Origin: Moraxellaceae bacterium
GTDB taxonomy: Bacteria > Pseudomonadota > Gammaproteobacteria > Pseudomonadales > Moraxellaceae
Reading direction: 5' to 3'
Length of the DNA: 45,518 nt
Assembly: GCA_004173455.1 (NCBI GenBank)
Contig: SECL01000025.1
Coordinates: forward strand, 1 to 45,518
Part shown: one piece after another, positions 1-8,905 of the stretch
How the letters are laid out: the number at the start of each line of letters is the position of its first letter
How positions within the stretch are numbered: the stretch's first letter is position 1
Position numbers and translations under genes: made by a program
Notes under the pieces: model-generated
Seen by the model: only the letters and a program-made list of their open reading frames with translations
Databases searched by the model: none
What the model was told of the DNA's origin: nothing

Positions 1-22
1 AGAGCTTTTTAAAAGCTTTTTT
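1..22 (+). terminator. Possible partial terminator at left edge
   Basis: An AGCTT/AAGCT hairpin core is followed by a run of T on the plus strand. It could be the tail of a Rho-independent terminator for a plus-strand gene lying left of the window. The stem is short and AT-rich, so the call is weak. The rest of the stretch up to position 162 is AT-rich with no ORF I can support. Confidence 0.3.
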
Positions 23-162
23 CAGTAATTTTTAGTTTTGATTTATTAAAATGTTTTATGAAATAAAGAGTTAATAAAATTAAACTAGGATAAAATGTTA
101 GTTTTGTAAATTCCTATTTTAGAACCATCAATAGCATTATTTAAACGAATGAATCAAAAGTT

Positions 163-1581
163 TTAACGTTTGTATTTATCATGCGGCTGATAACGGGTTT
201 CTTCCATTTTGAGGCGTTTAGTTACTTGCTCAAGTATCTGAATGGCTTTTGCCCCTTCATAAGGTTTAAGCTCATTAAGATCCAGTTGTAGATGAAAACC
301 TTGAAGCTCATGGTCAATCCAGCGATTGGTAGCAGCCTTTTCGCTATCCTGCCGTCCTACGATTTGCCAAGTTAAGACAGGCTCACTTAAACCCTTGAGC
401 TGTAGTGCCCCTTTTTCCTGACAGGTAAAACTATCTTTAACCAGTTGATAGGTGGATTCAGAAATCAGAATCTGGTCAATTTCAGCGGCGGTTTGCAGAC
501 GAGCCGCCAGATTGGCATCACGCCCAACGATGGTATAACTCATGCGCGAACTGGTGCCAAAATTACCCACATGGCAATAACCGGTGTTAATACCGATACG
601 AATATGCAGACCCGTGTAGCCTAGACGCTTCCAGCGCTCACGTAAAATCTTCATTTCATTGAGCATGGACATCGCCATATAAATGCAGGCTTTGGCATCT
701 TCCTTGTATCCTTTAGATTCTGGATCACCAAAGAAAATCAGGATGGCATCACCCATATATTTATCGACTGTACCGCCATGCCGTCGGGCAATATCGGTCA
801 TGTGCTCAAAATAATCATTTAGAATGAAAGCCAGATCATCCGGCAATAGCTGTTCAGAAAGTTCGGTAAAACCCTGAATATCAGAGAAGAAAATGGTTAG
901 TTTTTTGCGCTTGTTATCAATTTTGGCTTCATGCTCACCGCGGATAATAGACTGCCAAATTTGTGAAGGCGCATAACGTGCCAGTTTATTGGCCAGCGTT
1001 AGATACTTGGTAACTTGTTCATCCACCAGCTTTTTTTCGTTTTCGATGCGGTGCAAACGATGGTTGAAATAAAATAGCCCTACACTCAGGTAAATGGTTA
1101 AACACAAAATACTAATAACCGAAACCACCATGGGACTGGTTTTAAAGTCAATGTTATCAATACCCAGTAAATAGCAAAACAGGTACAGCACACTTACCGC
1201 AACCAGTGAAATGGTCAACAAGCCGAGCCAGCCTACCCGCACCCAGATCGCGCCATAAATTAGCCCGATCACCACCAATAAACTAGGAATAACAGCAAAC
1301 TCAATACTAATAAGCCAAAATGCGACAAACAGGGCATCTATCAGCAAGATTGCATTTTTGGCCACGGGATAACCAAAACGACGGATCAGGCGGCCTAAGC
1401 TATAATTTTGAATAAAAGGCGTTAAAAAGATCGTTGTAATAATGACAAAAGGATGATGCGGATGTACTGTATTGCTATAAAGCGCAGCCAAAAAAATAAT
1501 AAGAATTAAAAAATAGGCAACATAACGATGATATCGCGCAAATTGCAGAGGGTCTTTATTTAAGATATCTAAGCTGATCAC
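163..1581 (-). CDS. MASE2-domain class III adenylate cyclase
   Basis: This 472-residue membrane protein should make cAMP from ATP. Residues about 20-175 hold several hydrophobic helices of the MASE2 sensor type, followed by a charged linker (about 176-225) and a class III cyclase domain. The metal-binding aspartates are visible in FFSDIQGF (D234) and MGDAI (D278). The transition-state Asn and Arg are in NLAAR (N367, R371). T360 occupies the place where many adenylate cyclases carry Asp; I recall Thr there in CyaB-type enzymes, so ATP remains the likely substrate. The ATG at 1581 keeps the whole membrane domain. It is the kind of enzyme described as CavA in Acinetobacter baumannii and CyaB in Pseudomonas; equivalence to CavA is inference. 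It is transcribed away from nothing obvious and ends near the left edge. Confidence 0.9.
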   Translation of the reverse strand: MISLDILNKDPLQFARYHRYVAYFLILIIFLAALYSNTVHPHHPFVIITTIFLTPFIQNYSLGRLIRRFGYPVAKNAILLIDALFVAFWLISIEFAVIPSLLVVIGLIYGAIWVRVGWLGLLTISLVAVSVLYLFCYLLGIDNIDFKTSPMVVSVISILCLTIYLSVGLFYFNHRLHRIENEKKLVDEQVTKYLTLANKLARYAPSQIWQSIIRGEHEAKIDNKRKKLTIFFSDIQGFTELSEQLLPDDLAFILNDYFEHMTDIARRHGGTVDKYMGDAILIFFGDPESKGYKEDAKACIYMAMSMLNEMKILRERWKRLGYTGLHIRIGINTGYCHVGNFGTSSRMSYTIVGRDANLAARLQTAAEIDQILISESTYQLVKDSFTCQEKGALQLKGLSEPVLTWQIVGRQDSEKAATNRWIDHELQGFHLQLDLNELKPYEGAKAIQILEQVTKRLKMEETRYQPHDKYKR

Positions 1582-1696
1582 ACCAATCCCTGTCGCTGGC
1601 TTGTATTCCTTAATCCTAAAGCTTTTACCCTATATCAAGCTAGGCATGTTGTGGCGCATCACGCTGTATGTTTGCAACATGATGCTAAAAACTGAC

Positions 1697-2131
1697 TTAT
1701 TCCATGCGCCAGTCAAAAGGCATCTCGCCTTGTCCGCGCAAAGCCAACATTAAAGTCTGACGCATATGTGCCAATACTTCATTGCTATAGGGAACTGCTG
1801 GTATGCCCCAGACCGGTTTTGGCCAGACAGTATCATTTTGATAACGGACAATATGATGAAAATGAAGCTGCGGTACCATATTGCCGAGTGCAGCAACATT
1901 CATTTTATCAGCGCGGAAGACACGTGATAACTGGCTAGATAACCAACTGGATTCACGCAAAAACTGCTCCTGATCAGCCTGGCTTAGCTCGTAAAGCTCA
2001 CTCACTCCGGGAACTCGAGGAACCAGAATCAACCAAGGAAACTGCATGTCATTCATGAGACGACATGTCGAAAGTGGAAAATCACCAACCCAAAAAGTAT
2101 CCTGAGCCAGCTGTGGGTGCAAACTGAACAT
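1697..2131 (-). CDS. HIT-like (histidine triad) protein
   Basis: The product is a small soluble protein of 144 residues related to nucleotide-binding HIT hydrolases. The signature region reads PQLHFHHIV (H90, H92, H93), which keeps the histidine cluster of HxHxH but in the compact form typical of the diadenosine tetraphosphate hydrolase-like subgroup of gammaproteobacteria. The following tract, RYQNDTVWPKPVWG, also fits that subgroup. The frame stays open to a GTG at 2161, but the ATG at 2131 gives the usual N-terminus, beginning FSLHPQLAQD. No strong ribosome-binding site is seen at either. The substrate is unknown; hydrolysis of a nucleotide phosphoester or phosphoramidate is only what the family suggests. 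Confidence 0.8.
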   Translation of the reverse strand: MFSLHPQLAQDTFWVGDFPLSTCRLMNDMQFPWLILVPRVPGVSELYELSQADQEQFLRESSWLSSQLSRVFRADKMNVAALGNMVPQLHFHHIVRYQNDTVWPKPVWGIPAVPYSNEVLAHMRQTLMLALRGQGEMPFDWRME

Positions 2132-2236
2132 ATTCGTTTCAATGCAAATGCGATAAAGCACCTATACTATCACAGCAACGTCGTTAAACAGTATAGTAGC
2201 TTTCACATTTTACATCGAAAAAACAAAGCGCTAAAT

Positions 2237-2332
2237 TTACAGTTCTGTTGCATCATCCAGTTCAAATTCATAGTCCTGTTCATCAAATTCCAGGTCCATG
2301 GCTGAATGGATAGTATTTAATAAGTTTTTCAT
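2237..2332 (-). CDS. Very acidic 31-residue small protein
   Basis: This short ORF begins MKNLLNTIHSAMDL and ends in a tail rich in Asp and Glu: 10 acidic residues of 31, against one Lys. A strong AAGGAG site lies six bases before the chosen ATG. A second in-frame ATG directly upstream (2335) is only three bases from it. The gene stands alone about 105 bp upstream of the HIT-like gene on the same strand, in otherwise AT-rich non-coding DNA. I do not recognise it. It could be a genuine small protein or a translated leader for the downstream gene. The ribosome-binding site is the main support. Confidence 0.5.
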   Translation of the reverse strand: MKNLLNTIHSAMDLEFDEQDYEFELDDATEL

Positions 2333-2582
2333 CATATTCTCCTTATTTATCAAAATGATGATATTGATTAGCATTGCTGTTTTAATAAATGCGCTATTTA
2401 TATTTAAGCTGATTGTATTCATCAGCGTTGCAATGATGTCGCAATAATTGCGCCAGTTAATTTAATGGGTTTTTTATGACTGTCCAATGACAAAGCTGTG
2501 TCTTTTTATGTGCATTTTTTATCATCTTGTATGGGTTTATTTAAAAGCCAGCATTAATTTACACTGGCTTTATGTAGAAAAA

Positions 2583-3344
2583 TTAAATACCGCGCCAGTC
2601 CACGCGTGCATGTCGCTCGTTTTGATAAATTCGCATCACGTATTGACCAAATGGCCGATCCAGTAATTCCTGACGATACGCACGAATGGGTTCGGGTAAA
2701 CTTTGTGAATCATCGACCTGCCATGGTGTTCCTTGTGGACCAAACAAAGGCGCAGATAAGGCGCACACTGCGATATCAGCCAGTCCCAGTCGATCACTAA
2801 CCAAATAACGCCCACCATTGGCAATGAGCTTTTGTTCAACCTGATTAATTAGTAAATCCAGTTTTTGCTTGGAAACTTCCGCTTTTTTGGGATAAATACC
2901 ATAGAGGCGAACCACACCTTTTTTAATAAATGGCTTGGAAAAACGCTCAGTCATACGCAAAAAGCCTTTTTCACCCAGCATGATTTCCATGGTTTCAGGT
3001 TCATCCAGCAAGTACAGATACATCCAGCGACGTACATGTACGCCAATCTGGCTAGCAATTTGATCCAGCTCAATGGCTTGTGCACGAAATTCTGGCTCAC
3101 GGCGCAAGTATGGCTGCTCGGGATACATGCCATCCAGATACAGGGCAATTTCGGTAGAATCGGCAATCCAGTTTTTGTCATCATGCAGCATAGGCAATGT
3201 GTTTTTACTGGTTTTAAAGCGCACCAATGGACGATGCAACCCAGGAATCAGGTTTTTGGCGCTATAGTCCAGCTCTTTATGATCTAGTAACCAGCGGGCT
3301 TTTTCACAATAATGTGATAATGGAAATTGATACAAGGTGCGCAT
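2583..3344 (-). CDS. Glutathione S-transferase family protein
   Basis: This 253-residue cytosolic protein has an N-terminal thioredoxin-like GST domain (about 1-78). It carries the LSHYCEKARW motif, where Ser9 or Cys13 could act on glutathione, and a DSTEIALYLD segment matching the usual gamma-glutamyl contact. A helical C-terminal domain follows, with YLVSDRLGLADIAVCAL as the typical N-capping region. It probably conjugates or isomerises a glutathione adduct, but the sequence does not show the substrate. The gene is single, on the minus strand, with the start ATG at 3344. Its 5' side faces ychF, so the region 3345-3553 should hold divergent promoters, although no strong consensus boxes are seen there. 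Confidence 0.85.
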   Translation of the reverse strand: MRTLYQFPLSHYCEKARWLLDHKELDYSAKNLIPGLHRPLVRFKTSKNTLPMLHDDKNWIADSTEIALYLDGMYPEQPYLRREPEFRAQAIELDQIASQIGVHVRRWMYLYLLDEPETMEIMLGEKGFLRMTERFSKPFIKKGVVRLYGIYPKKAEVSKQKLDLLINQVEQKLIANGGRYLVSDRLGLADIAVCALSAPLFGPQGTPWQVDDSQSLPEPIRAYRQELLDRPFGQYVMRIYQNERHARVDWRGI

Positions 3345-3553
3345 GCGGACTCCATTGCAGGATTTTTTAAGGAATTTTGCCGTATCATAACAGACTAATT
3401 CAGCCTTGGTTTGTTTCTCTCTGGGTGATATGTCGTGGCGTGTTTAGTGCGCACCCCTAAAGTGGCTTGCATTTCTCTTCAAAAATGCTCTGCTTTTCCC
3501 TCGCTCATGCTAAGATACGCACCAGTTTTTATATCAAATAGATGAGCACTTTC

Positions 3554-4645
3554 ATGGGTTTTAATTGCGGTATTGTCGGTCTGCCCAATGTGGGAAAATC
3601 AACACTGTTTAATGCCTTAACCAAGGCCGCTATTGCAGCCGAAAATTTCCCTTTTTGTACGATTGAGCCAAATACCGGTATTGTTCCCATGCCGGATCTA
3701 CGTCTTGACAAACTGGCGGCCATTGTAAAGCCAGAGCGCGTGATTCCGACGACCATGGAATTTGTTGATATTGCGGGTCTGGTGGCCGGTGCAAGTAAAG
3801 GCGAAGGATTGGGCAACCAGTTTTTGGCCAATATCCGTGAAACCGATGCCATTGCCCATGTTGTGCGCTGTTTTGAAGATGAAAACGTAATTCATGTGAA
3901 TGGCAAGATTGATCCGCTGGACGACATTGCCACCATTAATACTGAGCTGGCACTGGCTGATCTTGATGCTGTGGCCAAAGCGTTACTGCGCTTAACCAAA
4001 ATCGCGCGTGGCGGCGACAAGGAAGCATTGGCCACCAAAGCGGTACTGGAAAAAATTGAGCCTGTTTTGAATGAAGGCCGCCCTGCCCGTGCTGCCGACT
4101 TGTCTGATGATGAGCGCAAACTGATCCGTGGTTTTGGCTTAATGACCTTAAAACCTACCATGTATATTGCCAACGTGGCAGAAGATGGTTTTGACAACAA
4201 TCCGCATCTGGAAGCCGTCAAGCAACTGGCTGCCAGTGAAAATGCGCAAGTGGTCGCGCTGTGTAATCAGATTGAAGCTGAAATTTCGCTGCTGGACGAT
4301 GAAGATCGCGCCGAGTTCTTGGAAGCCATGGGCATGGAAGAGCCGGGATTAAACCAGGTGATTCGTGCCGGATATGCCCTGCTGGGGCTGCAAACCTATT
4401 TTACCGCCGGGGTTAAAGAAGTTCGTGCCTGGACGGTTAAAGTCGGCGCTACAGCTCCACAGGCAGCGGGTGTGATTCATACCGATTTTGAAAAAGGCTT
4501 TATTCGGGCTGAAGTGGTCGGCTATGACGACTTTATTCAGTACAACGGCGAATCAGGTGCCAAGGAAGCCGGCAAATGGCGTCTGGAAGGCAAAACCTAT
4601 GTAGTACAAGATGGCGACGTGATGCACTTCCGCTTTAATGTCTAG
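3554..4645 (+). CDS. ychF: Redox-regulated ATPase/GTPase YchF (Obg family)
   Basis: YchF is a ribosome-associated P-loop NTPase that prefers ATP and acts in translation and stress responses. The P-loop GLPNVGKS is at residues 9-16 and DIAGLV is the G3 region. The degenerate NxxE nucleotide-base motif is present in CNQIEAEI, as expected for this subfamily. The C-terminal TGS domain follows (about 280-363). An upstream in-frame ATG at 3542 adds four residues, but starting at 3554 gives MGFNCGIVG and 363 residues, the usual YchF length. A clear Rho-independent terminator follows at 4694. Confidence 0.97.
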   Translation: MGFNCGIVGLPNVGKSTLFNALTKAAIAAENFPFCTIEPNTGIVPMPDLRLDKLAAIVKPERVIPTTMEFVDIAGLVAGASKGEGLGNQFLANIRETDAIAHVVRCFEDENVIHVNGKIDPLDDIATINTELALADLDAVAKALLRLTKIARGGDKEALATKAVLEKIEPVLNEGRPARAADLSDDERKLIRGFGLMTLKPTMYIANVAEDGFDNNPHLEAVKQLAASENAQVVALCNQIEAEISLLDDEDRAEFLEAMGMEEPGLNQVIRAGYALLGLQTYFTAGVKEVRAWTVKVGATAPQAAGVIHTDFEKGFIRAEVVGYDDFIQYNGESGAKEAGKWRLEGKTYVVQDGDVMHFRFNV

Positions 4646-4693
4646 CTCAGTTATCAAATTGATTGAGCGGATTTTTAAATAATCTGTTCAATC

Positions 4694-4730
4694 AAAAAAC
4701 CGGATAAGCAAAAATTTATCCGGTTTTTTT
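4694..4730 (+). terminator. Rho-independent terminator after ychF
   Basis: A perfect 13-bp stem, AAAAACCGGATAA paired with TTATCCGGTTTTT, has an eight-base loop and ends in a T run. It lies about 50 bp after the ychF stop and also faces the convergent MFS gene. Confidence 0.9.
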
Positions 4731-4778
4731 ATGCCTAAGTAAATTTGGTTAGCAATTACAATAAATATCATTAAGTGA

Positions 4779-5978
4779 TTAAAGCTGACTGTTAGGTTTT
4801 AGCCGAAAGGTCATAATCCACAAGATAACCACACCAACCAGCATAATCTGCCAAGCCTGCGTTAACTGACTGGAATGCTGCCGAACAATCCCAGCCAATA
4901 ACGGCATAAAGCTGGCGAGCATATAACCGCCCCCTTGTACAAATCCAAGTAATGAACCGGCCTGCGCCGCATTGTTTACATGATCCATGGCGACAATAAG
5001 CGTTAAGGGAAACAATGCCCCGATACCAATGCCCAGCATGATAATAGTGAATGCAATGAACTGATTTGGAATATAGATCAGTAAAAGCAGGCCAATCAGT
5101 AGGATGCTAAGCACAAGCCACAGCAACGGCCGCCGGTCTGGAAAACGATGAATAATGGAAGATAAGGTCAGGCCGGTTAATACTTCACACACCGTCACGG
5201 CACTCAGCAATAAACCGCTTTGGGTGGTATTCCAGCCCAGCTGGTTAAAATACGGCGGTAACCACGCCAGTACCAATGTATAAGCTGCCGTCCCGATGCC
5301 AAAAAACAACATTAACAACCATGCGCGGCGTGATTTTAATGGCAATCGGCTGTTTTCCTGCTGTGTGGTATCGGCCAATTGTCGGGTAGCAATAAACCAC
5401 AACACAGCAGCCAGCAATGCCGGGATGGCCAGCATTGCCAAAAAATTTTGCCAGCCAAAACTATGGGATAACGGTGATGAAACTGCCGCTGTCATGGCAG
5501 CACCCGCCATAATGGCCGTGGTATAAAACCCCATCAATGTGCCCGATCGCTCAGGCGCATGCGTTTTGATAAAGGCAGGAATTAAAACCTGTGCAAGCGC
5601 AATCCCCATGCCTCCTACTACGGCACTTAGCAGCAGTGTAAATCCTGAATGCAGCCAGTAGCGACTCAGGCAAGCGAGCATAATCAGCCCGACGCTAAGC
5701 AAAATGCCCGTTTTTTCACTGATCATGCGCTGGATATAAGCACCCAGCAGTGCAAACAGACCCATCACAAACACCGGAAAGGTGGTTAGTAGCGAAACAT
5801 TGGCATCGCTTAACCCCGTTGTGGCCTGAATCAAATCCAGAATGGGACTTATTGCTGCCATAATCGGTCTTAAATTCAGGGCAACTGCCATTAAAGCCAC
5901 TATCATTAAAACAATTTGTGGCGTAGGTTTTGATGGAGTTGACGAAGGGTGGGCTGTGGGAACAGCATCTTTTGACAT
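4779..5978 (-). CDS. MFS transporter, CynX/NimT family
   Basis: This is an inner-membrane carrier of 399 residues with about 12 hydrophobic helices. The first helix carries the VALNLRPIMAAISP tract, typical of the CynX/NimT (cyanate / 2-nitroimidazole transporter) branch of the major facilitator superfamily. The RSGTLMGFYTTAIMAGAA region in the middle also fits. Family members import cyanate or export small drugs, but the substrate here cannot be read from the sequence. The frame runs to a TTG at 5993; the ATG at 5978 (MSKDAVPTAH) is the more natural start, though neither has a good ribosome-binding site. The gene is single, between the convergent ychF and the efp terminator. Confidence 0.85.
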   Translation of the reverse strand: MSKDAVPTAHPSSTPSKPTPQIVLMIVALMAVALNLRPIMAAISPILDLIQATTGLSDANVSLLTTFPVFVMGLFALLGAYIQRMISEKTGILLSVGLIMLACLSRYWLHSGFTLLLSAVVGGMGIALAQVLIPAFIKTHAPERSGTLMGFYTTAIMAGAAMTAAVSSPLSHSFGWQNFLAMLAIPALLAAVLWFIATRQLADTTQQENSRLPLKSRRAWLLMLFFGIGTAAYTLVLAWLPPYFNQLGWNTTQSGLLLSAVTVCEVLTGLTLSSIIHRFPDRRPLLWLVLSILLIGLLLLIYIPNQFIAFTIIMLGIGIGALFPLTLIVAMDHVNNAAQAGSLLGFVQGGGYMLASFMPLLAGIVRQHSSQLTQAWQIMLVGVVILWIMTFRLKPNSQL

Positions 5979-6120
5979 ACAGAAAATGAACAAACAGAAA
6001 GAATCGCCATTTTAGCACAAGCACCTCTCTGAACTTTTGCCAAAGCCTGTGCCAAGCGTTCACACTCTTTTTTATTTGAACGAAAGTAATAGACTACTGG
6101 ATTTACGTAAAAGCCCAAAT

Positions 6121-6151
6121 AAAAAGAGCCTCCATGGAGACTCTTTTATAT
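6121..6151 (-). terminator. Terminator downstream of efp
   Basis: AAAAGAG and CTCTTTT arms flank a CTCCATGGAG core, with a single mismatch, and T-rich flanks are present on the minus strand. It sits about 45 bp after the efp stop codon. Confidence 0.75.
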
Positions 6152-6193
6152 ATCGTTTAGCTATGCTGCTTTTATAACAGCTGAATCAGCGTA

Positions 6194-6760
6194 TTAGTTT
6201 TTTGAACGGGCGCGGAAACTACCATCACGGGAATCAATTTCAATACGCTCGCCAATTTCTATGAAAGAAGCAACCTGTAATTCATAGCCATTGTTCAGCT
6301 TAGCGACTTTGGTCACTTTACCAGAAGTGTCACCTTTGGCAGCAGGCTCGGTGTAAGCCACTTCACGCACGATCACAGTCGGCAGTTCAACCGCAATCGG
6401 CTTGCCTTCGTACAGGGTGATTTCACACACGTCAGTCATGCCGTCTTCAATGAAGTTTTTCACATCACCGAGATTTTCTTCTTCAACTTCCAGCTGGTTG
6501 TATTCGGTATCCATGAATACATACATTGGATCAGCAAAGTAGGAATAAGTCGCTTCGCGGGTTTCCAGAATGATCTGGTCAAATTTTTCGTCTGCCTTGA
6601 AAACAGATTCCATGGCCTGTTCATTCAACAGGTTTTTCATTTTCATTTTAACAACGGCAGAGTTACGGCCAGATTTGTTGAATTCAGCTTTCAGAACAAC
6701 CATTGGTTGACCGTTAACCATAATCACGTTGCCAGCTTTAACTTCTTGTGCGGTTTTCAT
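6194..6760 (-). CDS. efp: Translation elongation factor P
   Basis: EF-P binds the ribosome between the P and E sites and relieves stalling at consecutive prolines. The 188-residue length and three-barrel layout match the family. The loop tip reads NKSGRNSA with Arg at position 32 rather than the Lys34 of the E. coli type. Arg32 EF-Ps are activated by rhamnosylation by EarP, and the earP gene lies directly upstream on the same strand, 147 bp away. This is a matching enzyme-substrate pair. The ATG at 6760 has an AGGA site eight bases ahead. Confidence 0.98.
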   Translation of the reverse strand: MKTAQEVKAGNVIMVNGQPMVVLKAEFNKSGRNSAVVKMKMKNLLNEQAMESVFKADEKFDQIILETREATYSYFADPMYVFMDTEYNQLEVEEENLGDVKNFIEDGMTDVCEITLYEGKPIAVELPTVIVREVAYTEPAAKGDTSGKVTKVAKLNNGYELQVASFIEIGERIEIDSRDGSFRARSKN

Positions 6761-6907
6761 GGAATGTATCCTAACTTAAGCGCTTTTGTGTTGGTGCGAG
6801 ATTCTACCCGATTTCAGGCGGGTTTTGCCAAACTCTTGCAGCCTTTTCGCCGAATTGAATATCAAAATATAAAATGTATACAGCGAAATTAAAGCCTAGC
6901 CAACAGA

Positions 6908-8107
6908 TTAACCTTGCTGGTTTTGCTCAATCCAGTATATCAGGCGTGCAGCCAGATCGGATTGTTGGGTCAAATAATGACTCCAGTTGGCCAGCTGGTG
7001 AGTCCATGATGGTAAGTCAGCCATTAATCGTTGCCACATTGCAGTATCAGATACAGGATGCGATGATGCAGAAAGTGATAGCGCATTCCTATTCCATGCC
7101 TTCATGGCCGCTTGCCATGACGATGCTATCGTACCCTGCTGCTCAATCTGATCCATCCACGCCTGTAGTTTGGTCAGGTGTGCATTGTCGTGCTGTGGGT
7201 ATATATGCCAGATAAACGGCTTGCCTGCCCATTGTGCCCGCACGCAGGAATCCTCACCCCGGATAAAATTAAGCTCACACGCCCAAAGCAACTGGTCATA
7301 CTGATAATGGGATAAAAACGGCAGTACTACGATGGTTAAGTTTTGGAATTGAATCCGATCATTAATCTGTAAAGGTGGCCGGATTTGCTGGGTATACGCT
7401 GCCTGTTGTTGCAGCCAAACTTCAATATCAGGAATGGATTTACTTTTAGGCACCAGCAGCAGGGTTGATATGGAGTCTTGTGCTAGCGCAGTAAGCAGCT
7501 CTGCAATGGCGGTGTTTTCATAGGAAAATAGCGAAATTTTTCTGGAAAACTGTATAGCATCTGATAGGCCAAGTGCATTCCAGAACTCAGTTTGTAAATG
7601 ATGGTCATGCTGAAACTGATCACGCTCGGCCAGCAAAGTCTGTTCCCGAATCAATCCGCCACTATGCGGTGTGGTGCTGGGAAACCAGAAAGTCTGTTTT
7701 AATCCGGTGGCCGGATGGACAGACACCATCCCGTGGCAATCCATCACCCACGTTTCGGCACTCATGTATTCCAGATTGATCCACAGCGGTGGCTGACCTG
7801 CCGCAGCTTGTTGCTGCATGTGCCGTAGCAATGGGTCACCTAGCCGACAACCAAACCCTTCAATAATTAAATCATAAGGCTGATCAAAACAGGTCTGTGC
7901 TTGCCAATGATGAACTGTAATCTGGCCAAGCGGCTGAACAGGTAACTCAGGCTGTAGTTGCGGCGCCAAAATAGCAAAACTGTGCAAGTCATCAACAAAC
8001 AGACTAACGCTAAGTTGATATTCAGCGGTCAGTTGCCGCGCCAAACGCCAGCACACTCCAATATCGCCAAAGTTATCAATAATATTGCAAAAAATGGCAC
8101 AACGCAT
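6908..8107 (-). CDS. earP: EF-P arginine rhamnosyltransferase EarP
   Basis: EarP transfers rhamnose from dTDP-rhamnose to Arg32 of EF-P (an inverting N-linked glycosyltransferase of the GT-B fold, formerly DUF2331). The N-terminal IIDNFGDIGVCWRLARQL motif places the two essential aspartates at D11 and D15. The C-terminal nucleotide-sugar site shows FIRGEDSCVRAQWAGKPF, the family's RGEDS motif. At 399 residues it is full length. It starts at an ATG only nine bases after the upstream lipoprotein gene, so the two are probably cotranscribed, and efp follows. The dTDP-rhamnose synthesis genes are not in the window. Confidence 0.96.
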   Translation of the reverse strand: MRCAIFCNIIDNFGDIGVCWRLARQLTAEYQLSVSLFVDDLHSFAILAPQLQPELPVQPLGQITVHHWQAQTCFDQPYDLIIEGFGCRLGDPLLRHMQQQAAAGQPPLWINLEYMSAETWVMDCHGMVSVHPATGLKQTFWFPSTTPHSGGLIREQTLLAERDQFQHDHHLQTEFWNALGLSDAIQFSRKISLFSYENTAIAELLTALAQDSISTLLLVPKSKSIPDIEVWLQQQAAYTQQIRPPLQINDRIQFQNLTIVVLPFLSHYQYDQLLWACELNFIRGEDSCVRAQWAGKPFIWHIYPQHDNAHLTKLQAWMDQIEQQGTIASSWQAAMKAWNRNALSLSASSHPVSDTAMWQRLMADLPSWTHQLANWSHYLTQQSDLAARLIYWIEQNQQG

Positions 8108-8116
8108 TTACTGGAT

Positions 8117-8647
8117 CTACTGTGTTAAGGATTTAGGCTGTGTTAAGGCATTCGGTTGGGTCGGTTGGGGTTGATTAGCCCCATCCTTGACAGCCTGTGC
8201 GCACAAATTTTTCTGGCTGGCAAAAACAGCCTGTTTATCGGCTTGTCCTGAGGTTTGATTTTGCACCGCCCGCGTCCAGCTATCCAAAGACACCAATGCA
8301 CCGCGACAAATGGTATATTGATCACCCACCACACTGTCTGATTGCTTGATTTCAGTATTCCAGCGTAACAGCAATTGACGTATCGGCAGCAAAATTTGAG
8401 TTTCCAACTGATCGGGCTGTGTTGAAGAACTCAACATGAGCTGTTCGGCACGCTGCAAAAACTGGTTGGTATCAGCAGCCACACGCGAAGCATCGGTAGA
8501 TAATTTGACAGCGGGCTTGATTTCACGTTTGTGTTCATGCCCTGACTGGTTACAGGCGCTCAGGCCAGTAGCTAGAAAAGCAACGCCTAAAGTACATACC
8601 ACCATCATTTGCACTCTGCTATTTTTGATTTTGCTGCCTGTGATCAC
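8117..8647 (-). CDS. Unrecognised lipoprotein upstream of earP
   Basis: The protein has a basic n-region, a hydrophobic stretch and a lipobox, LSAC, so the mature form should be lipid-anchored. The mature part is mostly helical and polar, with a Gln/Pro-rich tail (PQPTQPNALTQPKSL). I do not recognise a domain. The frame extends to a TTG at 8671. The GTG at 8647 already gives a good signal peptide (176 residues), while the ATG pair further in would lose the positive n-region. The gene is followed by earP after nine bases, so it shares an operon with EF-P modification, but no functional link can be shown. Confidence 0.7.
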   Translation of the reverse strand: MITGSKIKNSRVQMMVVCTLGVAFLATGLSACNQSGHEHKREIKPAVKLSTDASRVAADTNQFLQRAEQLMLSSSTQPDQLETQILLPIRQLLLRWNTEIKQSDSVVGDQYTICRGALVSLDSWTRAVQNQTSGQADKQAVFASQKNLCAQAVKDGANQPQPTQPNALTQPKSLTQ

Positions 8648-8770
8648 TTGAGGTATCGCCTGTATTGCCAAAAAACCGTGCCTATTGTACGAAAAAACCA
8701 GTAAAACGTTAAAGACTTATCTAGCCTATCTTTTCCGTCTTATTTTTATCGCTATAGCTTTTTAAGGATT

Positions 8771-8803
8771 GAATCTATAGTTTTTGTGGAATCTATTGTT
8801 TTT
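8771..8803. repeat. Tandem 15-bp repeat upstream of purT
   Basis: GAATCTATAGTTTTT and GAATCTATTGTTTTT differ at one base and start 18 bp apart, in the divergent spacer between the lipoprotein gene and purT. They could be regulator half-sites. No matching known operator is recognised. Confidence 0.5.
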
Positions 8804-8905
8804 ACAGTCAGGGACAGTTTTTGTCTTCGTCTGCTATGCTATGATTTTTGTCTAACTATTTTTTTCCGGCTTTGTCCTTTTTGTTAAGTTGTTCTGGAGC
8901 ATGCA

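Noticed and set aside
1645-1685. CATGTTG/CAACATG inverted repeat between the HIT-like and cyclase genes
   Set aside because: The arms are seven bases with a 23-base loop; too weak to call an operator or terminator.
2865-3287. Plus-strand frame of 140 codons inside the GST-like gene
   Set aside because: It is antisense to a clear GST family protein with intact motifs.
5716-6063. Minus-strand 115-codon frame overlapping the MFS gene start
   Set aside because: It runs in another frame through the transporter's first helices; the real frame has the CynX/NimT motif.
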